Assembly (NCBI GenBank): GCA_012656075.1 | Contig: JAAKBF010000105.1 | Coordinates: forward strand, 154,493-218,492 | Origin: Phytophthora hibernalis | Taxonomy: Eukaryota > Oomycota > Peronosporomycetes > Peronosporales > Peronosporaceae | Direction: 5' to 3' | DNA: 64,000 nt | In this document: in pieces, positions 1 to 13,200 of the stretch | How the letters are laid out: each line of letters begins with the position of its first letter | Numbering within the stretch: the stretch's first letter is position 1 | The notes under the pieces: model-generated | Told to the model about the DNA's origin: nothing | The model's database searches: none | What the model saw: only the letters and a program-made list of their open reading frames with translations | Made by a program: the position numbers and the translations under genes

Positions 1-428
1 CTTTCATCTTGACTTGATCCACGCAAGACTTTTGCAGTATCGTCTTGAACTGGCGAAGCAGTCGCAGATTTGAAGATGTGTTGCCGAATATAAACTCGGG
101 CAAGAGCTTGTAAGTTACGGATGTATACCAAGTTACTACTGTATTAATAGTAGGCTGTTACAGCTCACTCAACGCTTGGCGTCCTGCAAATTGCAATGCT
201 GGGTTCGCTAGACGTCTCTACGTAGAAGATCAGAAGCTACTATAATACATACTTCGAAAGTAATATCTTACTACATGTACATGTAGTATTTGATTTGATG
301 CTGCGCGTCAGGTTTCTTCCTCTATCCGGATACTGAAGCCAAGAACATTCATTGGCAACCGCGGCAAGACACAGCTACACGCAGGGCTGCATGAAAGTCC
401 TCACTTCCTACTAACCTGCAGCCAGAAC
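1..428. other. Non-coding flank
   Basis: No convincing gene is visible. The stretch lies downstream of the aminopeptidase gene on the minus strand and holds its 3' flank. It contains short self-complementary runs of the tacatgtacatgta and acttcgaa type that recur elsewhere in the window. Confidence 0.5.
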
Positions 429-2009
429 CTACCACCCTGAGCCGTCGATCTCCTTCAGAAGCGATTGGATGAACGCAACACCGAAGCCGGTCGATCGTTC
501 GTCGTCCGCCGTGAACACGGGGAACGCCATGTCCACGTGGATCCACTTGCCCGTATGCTCATACTCGCCCAAGTGGTTCGCAATGAACTGGCCAGCACAC
601 GACACCTGTCCGTTGGCACGGTTCTTGACCGAGTTCTTCATGTCCGCCACCGTGCTCTTGAACTCGGGGCGGTGGAACTCCGGCGCGTACGGCATCGGGT
701 GCACCAGGTCACCCGACACCTTACCAGCCTTGACTGCCAGAGTCTCAAGATCTGCGTCGTTGGTGTAGATAGCCCCGATGCGGTTCCCCGTCGCGATACC
801 TTGCGCGCCCGTCAGCGTAGCCATATCCACAATCACCTTGGGGTTTAGGTGTTTGACAGCGTACGCCACGCCATCGGCAAGCACCAGGCGGCCTTCCGCG
901 TCCGTGTTGTTCACTTCCACCGTCTTGCCCGAGTACATGACGAGCACGTCGTCCACCCGCGTAGCTTCAGGGCCCACCGAGTTCTCCGCCACGCACAGCA
1001 CGACATGCAGCGGGGTCTTGTCCGTCGTGTTCTTGGCGTGACACGCCGCCTCGAACGCCGCCAGCAGCGACGCGGCGCCGCCCATGTCGCGCTTCATGCC
1101 GACCATAATGCCGCCCGTCTTGATAGACAGACCTCCTGTATCAAAGATGATGCCTTTGCCCACCATAGCCACACCTGCACTCTCCTCCGCTCCCTCAGGC
1201 ACGTAGCTCAAGCACACAAGTGCCGGCTTGTGCGCGGCCGCCTTGCCGACGCCGTAGATGCCTCCGAAGCCCTGTTCTCGCAGCTCTTCTCCCTGAATGA
1301 CTGTGATCTTTGCGTCCGTCCGTTGCGCCACTGCACGCGCCTCGGCAATGAACGCGTCCGAGTGCAGTTCATTGGGCGGCGCGTCCACGAGTCTCGCGGC
1401 AAGTTGAATGGCGTCGGCCGTGTGCTGCACGAGCATCGTCTCGTCCCCTGACAGCGGCGTCTGGTACACCACTTCAAGCTGGTCCGGCTCGGTCTTCGTT
1501 ACGGGCAGACCGTTGGATCTCTGCAGCTTGTGCACGTACAGCGGAGCCGCGCGCGCCACAGCTGCACCGGCTGCGAACCACGTGTCACTGTGACCTGGCA
1601 GCATGAGCACCACCAGCACCACCTCATCCTTGTTCTCGTTCTGGTCTCTCTTGGACACCAACTGGCTGTGGCTCTTGACGAAGGACGCGATGGCGTGCGG
1701 ACGCGCCAAGCTGTTGGAGCGCGAGACCTGCGTCGGCAGCGCGTGCAGCGTCACAGGCAGTGCGTCGACGCCCGTCAGCAGCAGCTCCGAGGTGGCGCCG
1801 CTGTCGGCGCTGGGGCGCAGCGTGTCCAGCGCGTGCTGCAGCAGCTGCGGATTGGCACCTGCGAACGTGACGCCATTGGAGGCGGTGGTGAGTGTCTGCT
1901 GCAGGAAACTGTCGACTGCCCCTTGGGTCTGTAGCGTCTCTAAGGACCCGACGACCAGTACGCGGTTCACGCGCTTTTGCAGAGAGGAGAGGGCGGCAAA
2001 GCGCACCAT
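429..2009 (-). CDS. M17 leucyl aminopeptidase (NPEPL1-like)
   Basis: A single open frame of 526 codons encodes a metallo-aminopeptidase of family M17, which removes N-terminal residues from peptides using two metal ions. The C-terminal catalytic half contains the family signature NTDAEGRL and the metal/active-site stretch KGIIFDTGGLSIKTGG, followed by GMKRDMGGAASLLAAF. The order and spacing match the NPEPL1-type branch. The N-terminal 180 residues are more variable, as usual for M17. No signal peptide or transmembrane segment is seen, so a cytosolic enzyme is inferred. The start is the first ATG of the frame. The gene is uninterrupted, unlike most of its neighbours, so its coordinates are secure. 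Confidence 0.93.
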   Translation of the reverse strand: MVRFAALSSLQKRVNRVLVVGSLETLQTQGAVDSFLQQTLTTASNGVTFAGANPQLLQHALDTLRPSADSGATSELLLTGVDALPVTLHALPTQVSRSNSLARPHAIASFVKSHSQLVSKRDQNENKDEVVLVVLMLPGHSDTWFAAGAAVARAAPLYVHKLQRSNGLPVTKTEPDQLEVVYQTPLSGDETMLVQHTADAIQLAARLVDAPPNELHSDAFIAEARAVAQRTDAKITVIQGEELREQGFGGIYGVGKAAAHKPALVCLSYVPEGAEESAGVAMVGKGIIFDTGGLSIKTGGIMVGMKRDMGGAASLLAAFEAACHAKNTTDKTPLHVVLCVAENSVGPEATRVDDVLVMYSGKTVEVNNTDAEGRLVLADGVAYAVKHLNPKVIVDMATLTGAQGIATGNRIGAIYTNDADLETLAVKAGKVSGDLVHPMPYAPEFHRPEFKSTVADMKNSVKNRANGQVSCAGQFIANHLGEYEHTGKWIHVDMAFPVFTADDERSTGFGVAFIQSLLKEIDGSGW

Positions 2010-2200
2010 TTAGATCGATGTGCACTGGACTTGGCTTATTGGAGACTGAGGATATCCAAGCGGAGGATTGCACAGCGGGGAGGGAGGACACGAGCGTTGA
2101 AGCGGACGGAAGATATGAATGGACAGATGTTGTAGGGGTGACACCCCGTTGATGTGAAGATGTAAACGAACGGGATAGAGAAGGGTGGATGAGTGTGTCG

Positions 2201-2629
2201 CTATTTGCGAGTTTCGAGCGCCTTGGTCATGGTTGTGAGCTGTTCGAGGGCCTGCGATGGAGGTGAATGGTTAGACGATGGTAATTCTTACACAGACTAT
2301 AGTCGCTTACCATTGCGTAACATTGCGTCACGACCAGATAGTCTTGAGCCTCGAGAGAGGTTGGTAAACTGTCGCCTGCTCTACACGTAGGAATTCATAA
2401 AGGTTGTAAGGTTTGGACCATGTGATAGCATGGGTATGCGTACGTACGTGTGAAGCAAGCGCTCGATGTGCTCCAGTTGCCGAAGAGATGTTTGGTAGGT
2501 TGCTACTGGTTTGGTCTGGAGGTTGCTGCTGGTTGGACGGGGTGTCTGCAGACTTCGCAGCCGAATGTCGAATCTCTCTTGCTCGTGGGAAAGCCACTGC
2601 TCCTGCACTTGCCGAAGTTCTCTATCCAT
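2201..2629 (-). CDS. Small coiled-coil protein, two introns
   Basis: Three exons on the minus strand (2448-2629, 2311-2380, 2201-2251) join in phase to 100 codons. The introns are 2381-2447 (GTACGT...TGTAG) and 2252-2310 (GTAAGC...TCGCAG), both typical in length for oomycetes. The ATG at 2629 begins MDRELRQVQEQWLSHEQERF. The middle exon boundary joins RQLEHIERLLHT to AGDSLPTSLEAQ, and the last exon ends in KALETRK. The protein is helical with heptad-like Leu/Ile spacing. The LEHIERLLHTAG stretch loosely recalls Mediator subunit 11, but I could not establish this. It lies divergent to TAF2. Exon joins that keep the frame and give continuous heptads are the main support. Confidence 0.62.
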
Positions 2630-3214
2630 TGCTTGAGAGATATCTTGACTTGGCCGAACTTCTACGCAATTTATATCCTGTCCAAGTGTATTCGCATTGT
2701 CTGGCGTTTGATTTCGCTCCAGCACACTTGGTGCACCGTAATCCGTCTGCCGTTAGAACAAAACTTGTTAGCATTTCCAGATTGGTAAGCTTGCCACACG
2801 TGCTGTCCGTACCAGGGGTATCATTCGATCCACTGCGAGCTTTTACTGGCACGAGGGAAGCTAGAACGCGCCGACAACGATATTCCCTCGAGTTTGTCAT
2901 CTATCGCAGCACACTTCATGTCGTGAACGACTATGTGTCGGCTAGCTATAAAAGCAAGTCTATTCGAGGACGATTCATTCTGTCGTCGAGCCTGCCACAT
3001 CGCATTTCGAACCACGGAGCTTACCTATAGAGCTTGTCTTCACACAGACCGATAGTGCTGAACCACCATGCATCATAGCTTGCTGTTCCTTACGTTGCTC
3101 ATCTTTTACGTTGCACTTAGCATAGCGCAACTCAACTCGTCTTATGTGGGCCACACCCACCTTTTTCAATCCTCTGTCACTTCCTATTTTGCTGCCCAGT
3201 GGGAAGTCGCCATC
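2630..3214. promoter_or_regulatory. Divergent intergenic region upstream of TAF2
   Basis: The stretch separates the minus-strand coiled-coil gene from plus-strand TAF2 and must hold both promoters. A TCATTCTGTC motif at about 2976 resembles the start of the oomycete initiator. An open frame (from ATG 3068) runs into TAF2 and would add a hydrophobic signal-like N-terminus. I treat that as 5' untranslated sequence. Confidence 0.4.
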
Positions 3215-6200
3215 ATGATCGGAGACTTCGAGTACTTACAGCAGCGCGTGGCGCTCCAGGTGGACGTCATGCGGCGCCACGTGTCGGGCGTGGCCGAGGT
3301 GGTGCTGGCGCCCAGAGCCGCTGAGTTGCGTGTGGTGCGCCTTCACGCGCGTCAGTTGCGCGTGCGATCGGTGCACATCGATGGCGTGCAGGCCAACTTC
3401 GAGCAACTTAACTTCTTAGGCGAGGTCGTGGACGAGAGTTACCGGGACCTGGCCACGTTCGACTTGTTCTACCGAGGCGCCATCGTCGCGTCTAAAGAGG
3501 GAGAACTCATCGTGGAAATTCCGAGGGACGTGTCGTTCCAGGAGGACGAGGAAGACGCCGACGACTCGAGCAACTTAAGCGACCATCAAGATGATAAAGA
3601 CGAAAATGACGAAGAGACAGAAGTTGGTACTCAAAAAGAACAAAAGTTGGTACTGGATGACTGGGACCTGGATCGGCTTCCTAAGAGCTCTACAGGCTAC
3701 CAACCGGTGGTAGTGAGGGTCGAGTACGATATTGACGAGCCTAGTGGTGGTCTGAGGTTTGTACTACCAGATGAACAGTACCAACCCAAGAGAAGTCCCC
3801 ATATGTACACTTATTGTGGACCTTTTGGTGGTCTTTGTGACGGAGCCCGTTCCTGGATGCCGTGCAGAGACACACTGAGAGACGCCTGCACGTTCCGTAT
3901 TGAGTTGACAGTGCCTGACTGGTGTGTGGCCGTGTGCAGCGGCCAAATGGTGCAGCAGGTGCTGAAGCCAGAGGTGGACGCGGACGGAGTGCAGTGGCGC
4001 ACGTTCCGCTACGTGGTGAACCCCAAGACCAACTGCTCGTCTATTGGGTTTGCAGTGGGACCTTTTAGGCTTTACGTGCCGCCCGAGATGCCTCGAATGA
4101 CGCACTTTGCATTGCCAGAGTGCTTTGAAGACCTCGTGCACTGCACGTCCAAGCTGGCGTCAGCCATGACGTACTTTGAGCGAGCGCTGGGGGCCTCGTA
4201 CCCGTTTAAGACGTACCAGCAAGTGTTTGTGGAGGACCTACCGGATCAACTGCAGTACATTGCAGGAGGAGCCGTCTTGGACCAGAATCTGCTACACGGA
4301 CCGCGGATTATTGATCGTGAACTGCCGTCGCATTTGGCACAGGTGAAGGCGCTTGCTGGTAGCTGGATTGGCGGTGCAGTTGGAATTCAGAGCACCAAGG
4401 ACGCCTGGGTGCTGATTGGTGTCATTGGCCACCTGGTGAACACGTACGTTCGCTCGATTTACGGTGAGGAGGAGTATGGATATCGCATCCAGTTAGCAAT
4501 GGATGCACTGACAACCATTGAGCTTACGACCGACCAGCAGTCTCCCGCGCTGCACTCTTCCGAAGTGGACGTCTATTCTGAATATGACCCGCTGTCGTTG
4601 ACATTGCTCGAGGTGAAGGCCCCGCTTGTGCTCCACATGATTGAACAGCGCGTGGGCCCAAAGCATTTAAGCATCGCTATCCAGCGTGCTGTATCTGGCG
4701 GAGGCGCAGGAGCAAGTAACGGCGCGAGTGCAGCTGGCGATGCACCTGCACCTAATGGTGATGGAAACAAAGATGAAGAGGCAAGCAAGACTAACGACGA
4801 CAAGAAGAATGGTGGACGTGATGGTGATGATGATGGAGGTGATACCGGTGGTGAAAGTGCGAATGCTGGTGCACTTGGAAAACCTTCAGGGGACTCAACT
4901 CCATCTGAGCCTTTGACGACCTTATCGTTCCTAAAGACGGTGAAAACAATCGCAGGTGCTTCGGGCCAGGACCTCACGAAGGCGTTTCTGACTTCGTGGA
5001 TTGTAGAGCCTGGAATGCCCTTTTCACGGTCGGGTACTGGTACAACCGTAAGCAGACCCAAGCAGAAGTGGTCTTGCAGCAGGAAATTCCTCCTGGTGGA
5101 AAGCTTTATACTGGTCCGATTTCCATCACGATTGTCGAAGATACGAGTGAGTACAGCTATCAGAAACGCATTGAACACAAGCGTCACAAGTTTGACTTTC
5201 CGTGCCACTCGAAGGTTCGAAAGAAACGACGAAAGCGCCAGGGACTTGCAGATCCGGACGATTCAGTATCCGTTGGTGGTCCGGGTATGGGTCTGAATGA
5301 TACACCTGTATTCTGGGTGAAGATCGACACAGGTTGCGCGTGGTTAAGGCATGTAGTAATGCACCAACCTGACTTCAACTGGATGGAGCAGCTTCTGTCT
5401 GACAAAAAGGTCGGCTCGCGTGTGCACGCTGCTCGTGCGTTAGCATTGTTTCATAGGCCGCATGAGAAGCCCAATGTGATGTCGTGCAGAGTGCTCACCG
5501 AGTGCATGAGCGGTCTCACAACTCATTCCAGACGGCTGCGTGCCGAAGCTGCTCAATCGCTCGGTATCTGGCAGTCAATTCACGCGCCTCTCACAAACGC
5601 AAACACACAGCTCCCGATTTGGAAGGCTATGCACAACCTATTCCGCATTTTCAAGGAGCATTTCTTCGACCGGGTCACGGATATGCCGTTGCCCAACTAC
5701 TTCCTGCCGTCCGGTGGAAGGGTTATTCTAGAAGCTCTGGGGGCACAGGAGGCGTCGATTTCCAGTAAACAGATTCAGGTCCAGGACTATGCTGCCGGAG
5801 AGTACGAAATCAAAAAGAGTATTCCGAAGGCACTAGCAATGGTCCGGGCGCAGAATAGCAAGTCACCCCCAGAGATCGAGACTTTCCTGCTGCAGCTGCT
5901 TACCGAGAACGACAACTCGAAGAACTACGTGGAAATGGGTGACCAATCGCAAGTGGCTGATGACTGCTACTACATTGGTAACCTGGTGCTGTCGTTGTCA
6001 GTGCTAAGCCTCGACCAGCCTGCACGAGCGGACGATGGAGATTTTCTTGTCGTGCGCGAAATTCTGCGCTATCTCCACTATGACCAAGTCCAGCCCAGCT
6101 ACAACAAAACTATCACGATATGCTGTCTTGAGGCACTGTGTAACCTTGTGCTTGCCGGGCGGTGCGAGGAGAAGCTGGTGAACTTCCATTCATTCGCTTC

Positions 6201-7101
6201 ACCAAAGCACTCCAACCTGGTGCGCAAGGCTGCGATCGAAAGTATCCTTCGATTGTATTTCGCTGAGGATCCTAACGGACCGAGTAGTGGAGACAGCAAT
6301 CCGTCTTCCATGGCCCTAGGTTTTCGAGTATGCACCAAAAGCCTAGTAACAGAGCCAAGACCAAGAGCTCGTCCTCCTTGCTCTCGAATTCGTATGGCGC
6401 CACGGCGGCTATGTTGTGGCTCTGTGGGTTGCTGAAGGCAGAGCAGTCTCCCGGAATTCGCTTGTTTGCTGTTCAGGTGTGCCTGAACTGTATGCGCGGA
6501 TTCCCACCTGGAGTTGGAAAAGAAGTGCTGGCGACGTGGGATCACAGCTACACGCTGGGTGTGATGAATTATATTGAAATGAAGGAGCCAACGTCGTTCG
6601 TTCTCAAGAGCCCGGAGAAGGACAAGATATTGACGTTGTTCGATCGCCCCAACCTGAGCAAACTTCGCGGCGACAGCAGCTCGGCCAAACGTATCGTAGA
6701 GGAGTTGTGGAGCTTGATGAACTCGACCGCCGCGATGGATCAGAGGCTACGCGTGGCGCTCATTGTCCTGTACAGAAAGGTATGGGGAGACTACTCCTAT
6801 CTCTGTGGCGCACATCGTTCAAGACAAGCCTGCGAACTGGGCTGGTGGCTACGAGAGCCTCCGGCTCATGATGGAGGACAGCAAGAACCGAATGATGATG
6901 AATGGAGGCCGTGGTGGCAATACCGCAGGACTCAACGGTTCTGACGGCAACAATGGACTCGGTAGGAAGACCGACGATGACCGTAAGCGCGGGTTCTCAT
7001 CGGTGGCCAGCAGTCCTGCCGATGCCGCGCTGGAGCAGTTTCGTGGCAAGAAGTTCAAGTTCAAAATGGGCGACACCACGTTCCGGTCCCACAAGCTGTA
7101 A
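3215..7101 (+). CDS. TAF2: TFIID subunit 2 (TAF2), read across three frame changes
   Basis: TAF2 is the large TFIID subunit that recognises initiator DNA. It has an M1-aminopeptidase-like fold without catalytic activity. The start chosen is ATG 3215 (MIGDFEYLQQRVALQVDV), where similarity to TAF2 begins. The region equivalent to the M1 zinc site reads SHLAQVKALAGSWIGG, so the catalytic HEXXH is absent, as expected for TAF2. An acidic insert lies near 3540-3640 and a Gly/Asp/Asn-rich insert near 4690-4900. The protein is continuous only if the frame changes at the TTTT run 5021-5024, the TTTT run 6321-6324 and the GGGG run 6784-6787. The first two need one extra base, the third one fewer or two more. 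Total length is about 1,295 residues, close to other TAF2 proteins. Confidence 0.85.
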
Positions 7102-7242
7102 GTCGTGAAGACGCATCCAAGGCTAGCAAGCACGTGAATACACAAACGCACTTGTAGTGTTGCCGATGAGTATTTACTTGATGTTTGATTTGAGCGTGGC
7201 CATCTATGCCAGCGACGTTCCCTGTGTTCACTTCCTCTTTGC

Positions 7243-10200
7243 TCAGTAATAGTTATTCCGAATGTACTGGTCGGATGTGCGGCGATTGCGCGCGACCTCG
7301 TTTGCCAGCTGGTGGTTCGCGTACAATGCCTGCAGGGCCTTCATGCGCTTGGCGTTCAGGTACAGCGGCCGTCCGCGACGTACGTTGATATCTTCTTCCC
7401 CAAACATGTCGAGATACGGCGAGCCGAAGTAAGAGCTTCGCGGGCCGAACACAAGCAGCACGGACGACGACCTCATGAGGAAGAAGAGACCAACTCCAGC
7501 GCCGCATGTGATGGCGTGGTGTGTACAGGCACCCATGCCGTCACTGCGTCTCCTGCAGCACTCTGTACCTGCGCACAGAACCTGTTCACAAACCAGGCAA
7601 ATAGCTGGGTTCTCAACCGTCTTCCACGTCTGCTTGCACTTGCTTTTGCCCAGCACCTCCGAGTGTAGATCCGTGTACGAGGATGCTAGCTTCACCAGCC
7701 GAATGTTCGCAAAGTGGAACAGGTCCTTGTGCTGCTGCGCGTCCAGTTCTAGACGGACGGGCAGCGCCGGTATCTCCCGCAGGTTGCTGCGAGCAACCAG
7801 CGCTTCCTCGTCGCTGTATTGTCACCCCGTTTTTCCTCCGTCAAGATAACTTCCCGAAGTGCGTCAACAAGTGGGTCAACGAGACCGTGCTGATTGTAGC
7901 GCATCTGTACTTCTTCAGACACAGCCGCACTTGTAGGCCGAACACGAAGCTCTCGTGCAGCTCGCACGAGATAATCAACAAGAGCCTCATCCTCTAACAG
8001 CTGGGTAATCCTCGGCAAACCGAGTTGCTGGCACATGTCGTGATAGTTAGTGCTGAGACGCAGAGAGCTCACAAAGTTGGCACTCCATGATGCGTCAGGG
8101 TCCTGCTCGCCTCGGAAGAACGCACGGCACAAGAGTGTAACCTGCCGCATAAATGCCAAGCACGACGACTTAAACAGCAACTGGAGCTGACGTCCTTGTG
8201 GACGTCGACGTGAAGAAGCTGCCTCATTTTCGTCGCCTTGCTCAGTGTTTGCAGCGATATCCACGCCAGCTTCCAGTGCGAGACGCTCCATGAGCGACTC
8301 GAGTCCACGTTGCATGTCCTCCATTTGTTCGGGAGATGCGTCATCACGCGTGGGGCGACGTCTCGCCTCCGTTTCATTCTCCTCGAGGCAATCGTCTTCG
8401 TCTTCGGCTTCTGTTTGGGCGAGCTGGATGAGCACTTGGCCCATGTGCAAAACACATAGAGATCGGATGGTGAGCAAAATATCCGCCTTCGTCGTCAGCA
8501 TACTGCTGCAGATCGCCACACAGAGGTAAAACAAATCCTGGCCCAGTATAGGCTGGCCCAGCTGCAGCGGCGGCCCCTGGGGTAATGTCTGCAACCATTG
8601 CTCAGGCGAGAGACTAAGACGAAGGTTTTGTGCGATGGGAAAACACATACTTGAGTAAAACCCTCGTCGACGGTTTGTGAAGAGCAACGAAACGCGCCTC
8701 AGCGAGCGAAGCAACACGTTCAGTTTGCTGTCATCCTTGGGAGTAAACTGATCCAGCTGCGGGTCCAACGCTTCCGGAAGCGAAACAGCTAGCCGGGTTT
8801 TTAAACAAGGCACAGCTGGATTCAGAATGGACGTGATTCGCAACGATGAAAACGAAGACGCAGCAGTCGAAGGACCCGTACTGCCACTAGTCCGAGGCGC
8901 AGAATTCGCTCGAGAGTTGCCTCCTTTCTTCCCATTCCGTGACGAAGATGCATTCATCTCAAGGAGTAGACGGCAGATGAGATGCCGCTAAGCTGAGCGC
9001 TCGTTATCGTCAAAGCAACAGACGACCAGATTAAATGCGTCAGTTGAGGACCAGTAGAGAAAAATCCTTTCTTGATGGCAGCCATTGCAGTTGCCAAATG
9101 GGCCATTTCCGGCTGAAAGCGTAGCATTGCCTCCAGGAACGACACCGCAAATTGATTCATAGCGCGAATATCATCTTGGCGTCGCAAGCGAGTGCTTTCA
9201 TCCGCACCCTCTTCATCATCGCTCATACTTTCACCTTCAGGCCACAACGATTCTAACCGAGTGGGAAGACCATCCGATAACCAAGACAGAATACTCGATG
9301 TGTCTTGTTTGGCTTGGAAAGCACGCTCCATGGCATCCCGGTCGCGTTGCTGATCAGCCAAAGTCAATGGGGAACAAATGGGCAGGCACGGCACTAGCAT
9401 AGAGCTAAGCGCTTGGCACAGCGGACACAGGAACTCGCCAAAGTGCGCATCGAATGCGATGTTTGTCTGGCTGTGCTCCAGGTTAAACCGAGACTGCGCC
9501 CTCACCGACTCGAAGTATTTCTGCCAGCAGTGTAGGTGCACAGCGTGACCACACAACGACAAATGAATTTGCGGTGGAAACACGGTCGCTACCGTAGCAG
9601 ATGAAGAAAAAGTGTTGCTGCTGTCACTGCTACTTGCTGCGTCCGCCGCTGCAGTTTCCACATCACCGGGGAGGTTTTCCCGGGCGTGTGCATTAACCCG
9701 ACTCATTTGCGCATGGCCAATGTACATGATTGGCTCGTCCTTCTCTTTCTGCGAGCAAATAATACAGTCTGGTGGTGGCGGTGGTCGATACACAATCGTA
9801 TGCCCAGGAAGTCCGGGATCGCTTGAAGAGTCCATACCAACCTTAACTCCAGACCCAGATCCACTCGAGTCTTCGTCGTCCTCATTCTCATCATCCATTT
9901 CAGCGAAGGCATTTGATTGCGCGAACGCCTTTGGCGTGCCATCATCGCCTCGATAGCGCGTTGCTGGTGAAGTTTCTTGAGCTGCGCCTTGGACATTCCA
10001 TTCTGAGCTACCATCTCCTCATGCTTCTTCATACCACTCCAGACCTTAAGCTCAATGTAGGCATGGATGACGCGATCCAGTGCTGCCAGCTCATGCAGGA
10101 TCCAGTAAATAGCCGAGACCGTCGACTTAGACGTTTCGAAGTCGTGCTTTACCATATCCTTCGAAAACGCCACGAGCAACGCAATAATACTCAGATCCAT

Positions 10201-13200
10201 CACTTCGCCCTGGTCGCTCTGATCACTATCACTGCTCATTTGCACATCGCCATCCTCGTTGGACATCTGTTGCCTCTTCACACGCTTTTTGCCACGAGAA
10301 GCAGTATCGGGTTCTTCAAATATTTCGGGACCACTGCGCAGCAGTGCTAGCGTCTGACGCCTCTTGCTCTCAGACAAAATAACCTCATTTTGTTGAGGAA
10401 GAGTTGAGCCCCCAGCACCACGCTTCAGCACAAGAACCACCAAGTTAATCACGTGAATTGTTCGCAATATTACCATGACGTTGGTCCTTTTGACACCAGG
10501 AGTAGAGCTCGTTTCTTCGCAAGGAGCATCCGCAGGGCAGTTAGCGTCTTCCAGAACAAGCCGCAAAACGTTTAATAGACCCTTTTCGAGTACAAGGAAG
10601 CGGACCGTGCTTAATGATAAATGAGGAGGTGGCACCTGAGCTACCAATGGAATCGGTGTATCCTCGACCTTCCACGTCTTAAACAATGCCTCCTGTCGCG
10701 CAAACTGCGCTTTCTCGTGACTGGAGCGGCTCAAGTGATAGAAGGACGGGTCATACTCTTTGTAGTAGTCCTTCTTCAAAATATACTTCGTGGGTTCCAT
10801 TCCGCCGTCTCCCATGCTATCATCACCAGCTCCATCGCCAAGAGGAGCAACCATGACAGATCGCTTAACCTGTTCATCAGCCACTTCCTCCAATATACGT
10901 TCGAGTCGCGTAAGGTGTTGCTTCTCCTGGCGAGCAGAAATACCGCCAAAAGGTGTTGAAACAACGAACGTGGTCTGATCCAGCAGTTCCGACAGTCTGC
11001 ACGGGTGTTGGCTTAGCCGATGGATGATCTCGCGTCGCAGCACCGTATCTCGTTGTTCAATGGCATCCAACGGCGGTGTGAGCTCAGTCACAATCCAGAT
11101 AAGTTGCAACAACGCGGCCTCCAACACGCCAACAAGTTTTTCATCCTCGGCTCCACTGGAAAGGGCCTCGCGAGCAGAAATACCAGAACTCTCGTCGCTA
11201 GCGTTGCGGACGTTTGCCCACGTAAGAAGCCACTCGGACAGGCCAAAACGATCGAAAAGATAGTTAGGAATTTGGGGAACCCCACAATTGTCGCGCTCAC
11301 TTGCACGAGAAACAGATCTAGATCTCGCAGCTCACTGCACCACGGCGGACTTGTGTAGTTAAGCATCTGCCGCTGCATGTTTTGACCATTACGGATCCAG
11401 AGCCCACAACTAATCTGCGCACAGAGCACCAGAGAGCGAAGCGGATATTCCATCATTCCATATACCAGCATTGTTTTCTTGTGGCGTACAAATTCATTCT
11501 GCTTCTCTCCCTCCCTCCCGCTTAACTGAAGCACTTTCTCCATGGATTTTTCAAGAAGTACACCCCAATTCGTGACCCATGGGACTGCACTTCCTGGCGC
11601 CGGTGGTGGACCGTAGTAAAGGCTTTCGATGAGGAAGCTGGCCAGCAGACCATGGAGTGGATAATGGAAGGACACTGGTTGTGTAGACACGTCATATTTG
11701 ACGATCCTCTCCGTAGCCGGTGACCCCATCAGCCTACCGCATGGTGGTGTATAGAGCTGCAACCGAGTTGTGGCAATACCGGCACGGTCCAACTGATCCC
11801 AGAAGCCTTCGAGCATGTTAAACACCATGCGCTTGCGGTCCTGGTTGCGAGATTCTGTGTCTGTAACCTCATGATAGCGAAGACCCTTCGATATAAATGT
11901 AAGGATCTTGCTCACATTGGCGTGGAAAGCAAACGCTGTAAGCCACGACTGCGTCTCGTACGTCACATGTGCACGGCCATCCTGTATCCGGACCTGTGGA
12001 TCTAAGCCCTGAATTTCTGCAAGTGCATCGAGCCACTTGTCTAGTAGATCGGAACGAAGGAGTAAGGCACTCGACATGGCGGGAATGCCTAATACATAAC
12101 CAAAATTTTCAATCACAAAGTGATACCGCTTAAATTTAAGCAGCGGATGATCGCAGTCCAGGGTGTGATGAACTCCTTGGTGCTGATGTGGCGGTAGCGT
12201 CGGAGCACGTGCCATCTCAAGAGCCGTGTTGATAGTATCCAGCAGCATGTCCAACAGACCAAGATTCGCCAAGTGGTGAACAATGGATGGCGTAGTAAGT
12301 ATCTGCACTCCGTACTGAAAGAGTGATTCTTCCCGTGTGCCCACCCCACAAAAGTACTTGAGCATCATGCGGTTGTAAACTTTCAGGAAAACAATCGAAA
12401 ACTGAAGCTTGGGGTCCTTGTCGCCTTGCAGCTTTAAATACAATTCGTACAGCTCCAGAACGATATCCTTGCGGAAGTACGGATCTGAAAGGAACATCAC
12501 CTGAATGGGCTCCTTACTCTGACCCTCAGTCGTAGCGAAGAGCTTGTCGCAGAACAGCACGTGCAGTTGTTTGACTGCGAACAAATCACCTTCACCCACT
12601 GCGTCACCCGCAATAAAACGTCCTCGTCATGAATAAATTCGTCCTGTACAACACACACATGCCACCCCTCACTCTTCAGCGCCTGCATGAGCGTCAGCGC
12701 ATCCCGCAGCGTCACACTCCGCGCCACAATCTCCGACCCATTCGAGTCGATCGCACGCACAAGGTCCTCGGCTCTCGGAATGTGTTTCTGCGACAGCGAG
12801 CGGATCAAGTCCTCGTCCGAGTGGACATCGTCATTGCAGATCCGCACGTGGAATTGCTTCTCAGCCTTCTGCACGTCCTCCAAGCTATATCCACGTTCAT
12901 GCATATCCCCTCTCAGCTGCTGCAGCGTCTGTCTCCCTGAGCGTCCACACACTCGGCGTCAAACACCTGCATCGACCGTTTGGCCATTTCCACACAAAGT
13001 CCACAATTGCTTCAAACAGCGCGTCGGTTACGGCCACAATCTCCTCTGGCAACAACCCGGCGCTTTCACTATTGGCCACGTCTCCATCCCTCTGTCCGTG
13101 GTTGACACAGAAGCCTTCAGGCGCCCAAGCCTCGCTGTCCCCGCAGTCGCACACGCCACCGGGGCTCGTGCGGTGAAAAAGACGTCGTGGCCCTCGTGGT

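Noticed and set aside
465..2013. Several plus-strand open frames across the aminopeptidase
   Set aside because: They are Arg/His/Val-rich mirror frames of a high-GC gene on the other strand, with no domain and no continuity.
2201..2629. Naming the small coiled-coil gene as Mediator subunit 11
   Set aside because: Only a short LEHIERLL...AG stretch is similar, which is common in coiled coils. A profile search would be needed.
3068..3214. A signal-peptide-like N-terminus in frame with TAF2
   Set aside because: The residues (MHHSLLFLTLLIFYVALSIA) look hydrophobic, but TAF2 is nuclear and family similarity begins at ATG 3215. I read the stretch as 5' untranslated sequence.
5021..5024. Programmed ribosomal frameshifting in TAF2 and the UBR gene
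   Set aside because: The same kind of break occurs in unrelated genes at many short runs, without a shared slippery heptamer or a following structure. Sequence error is simpler.
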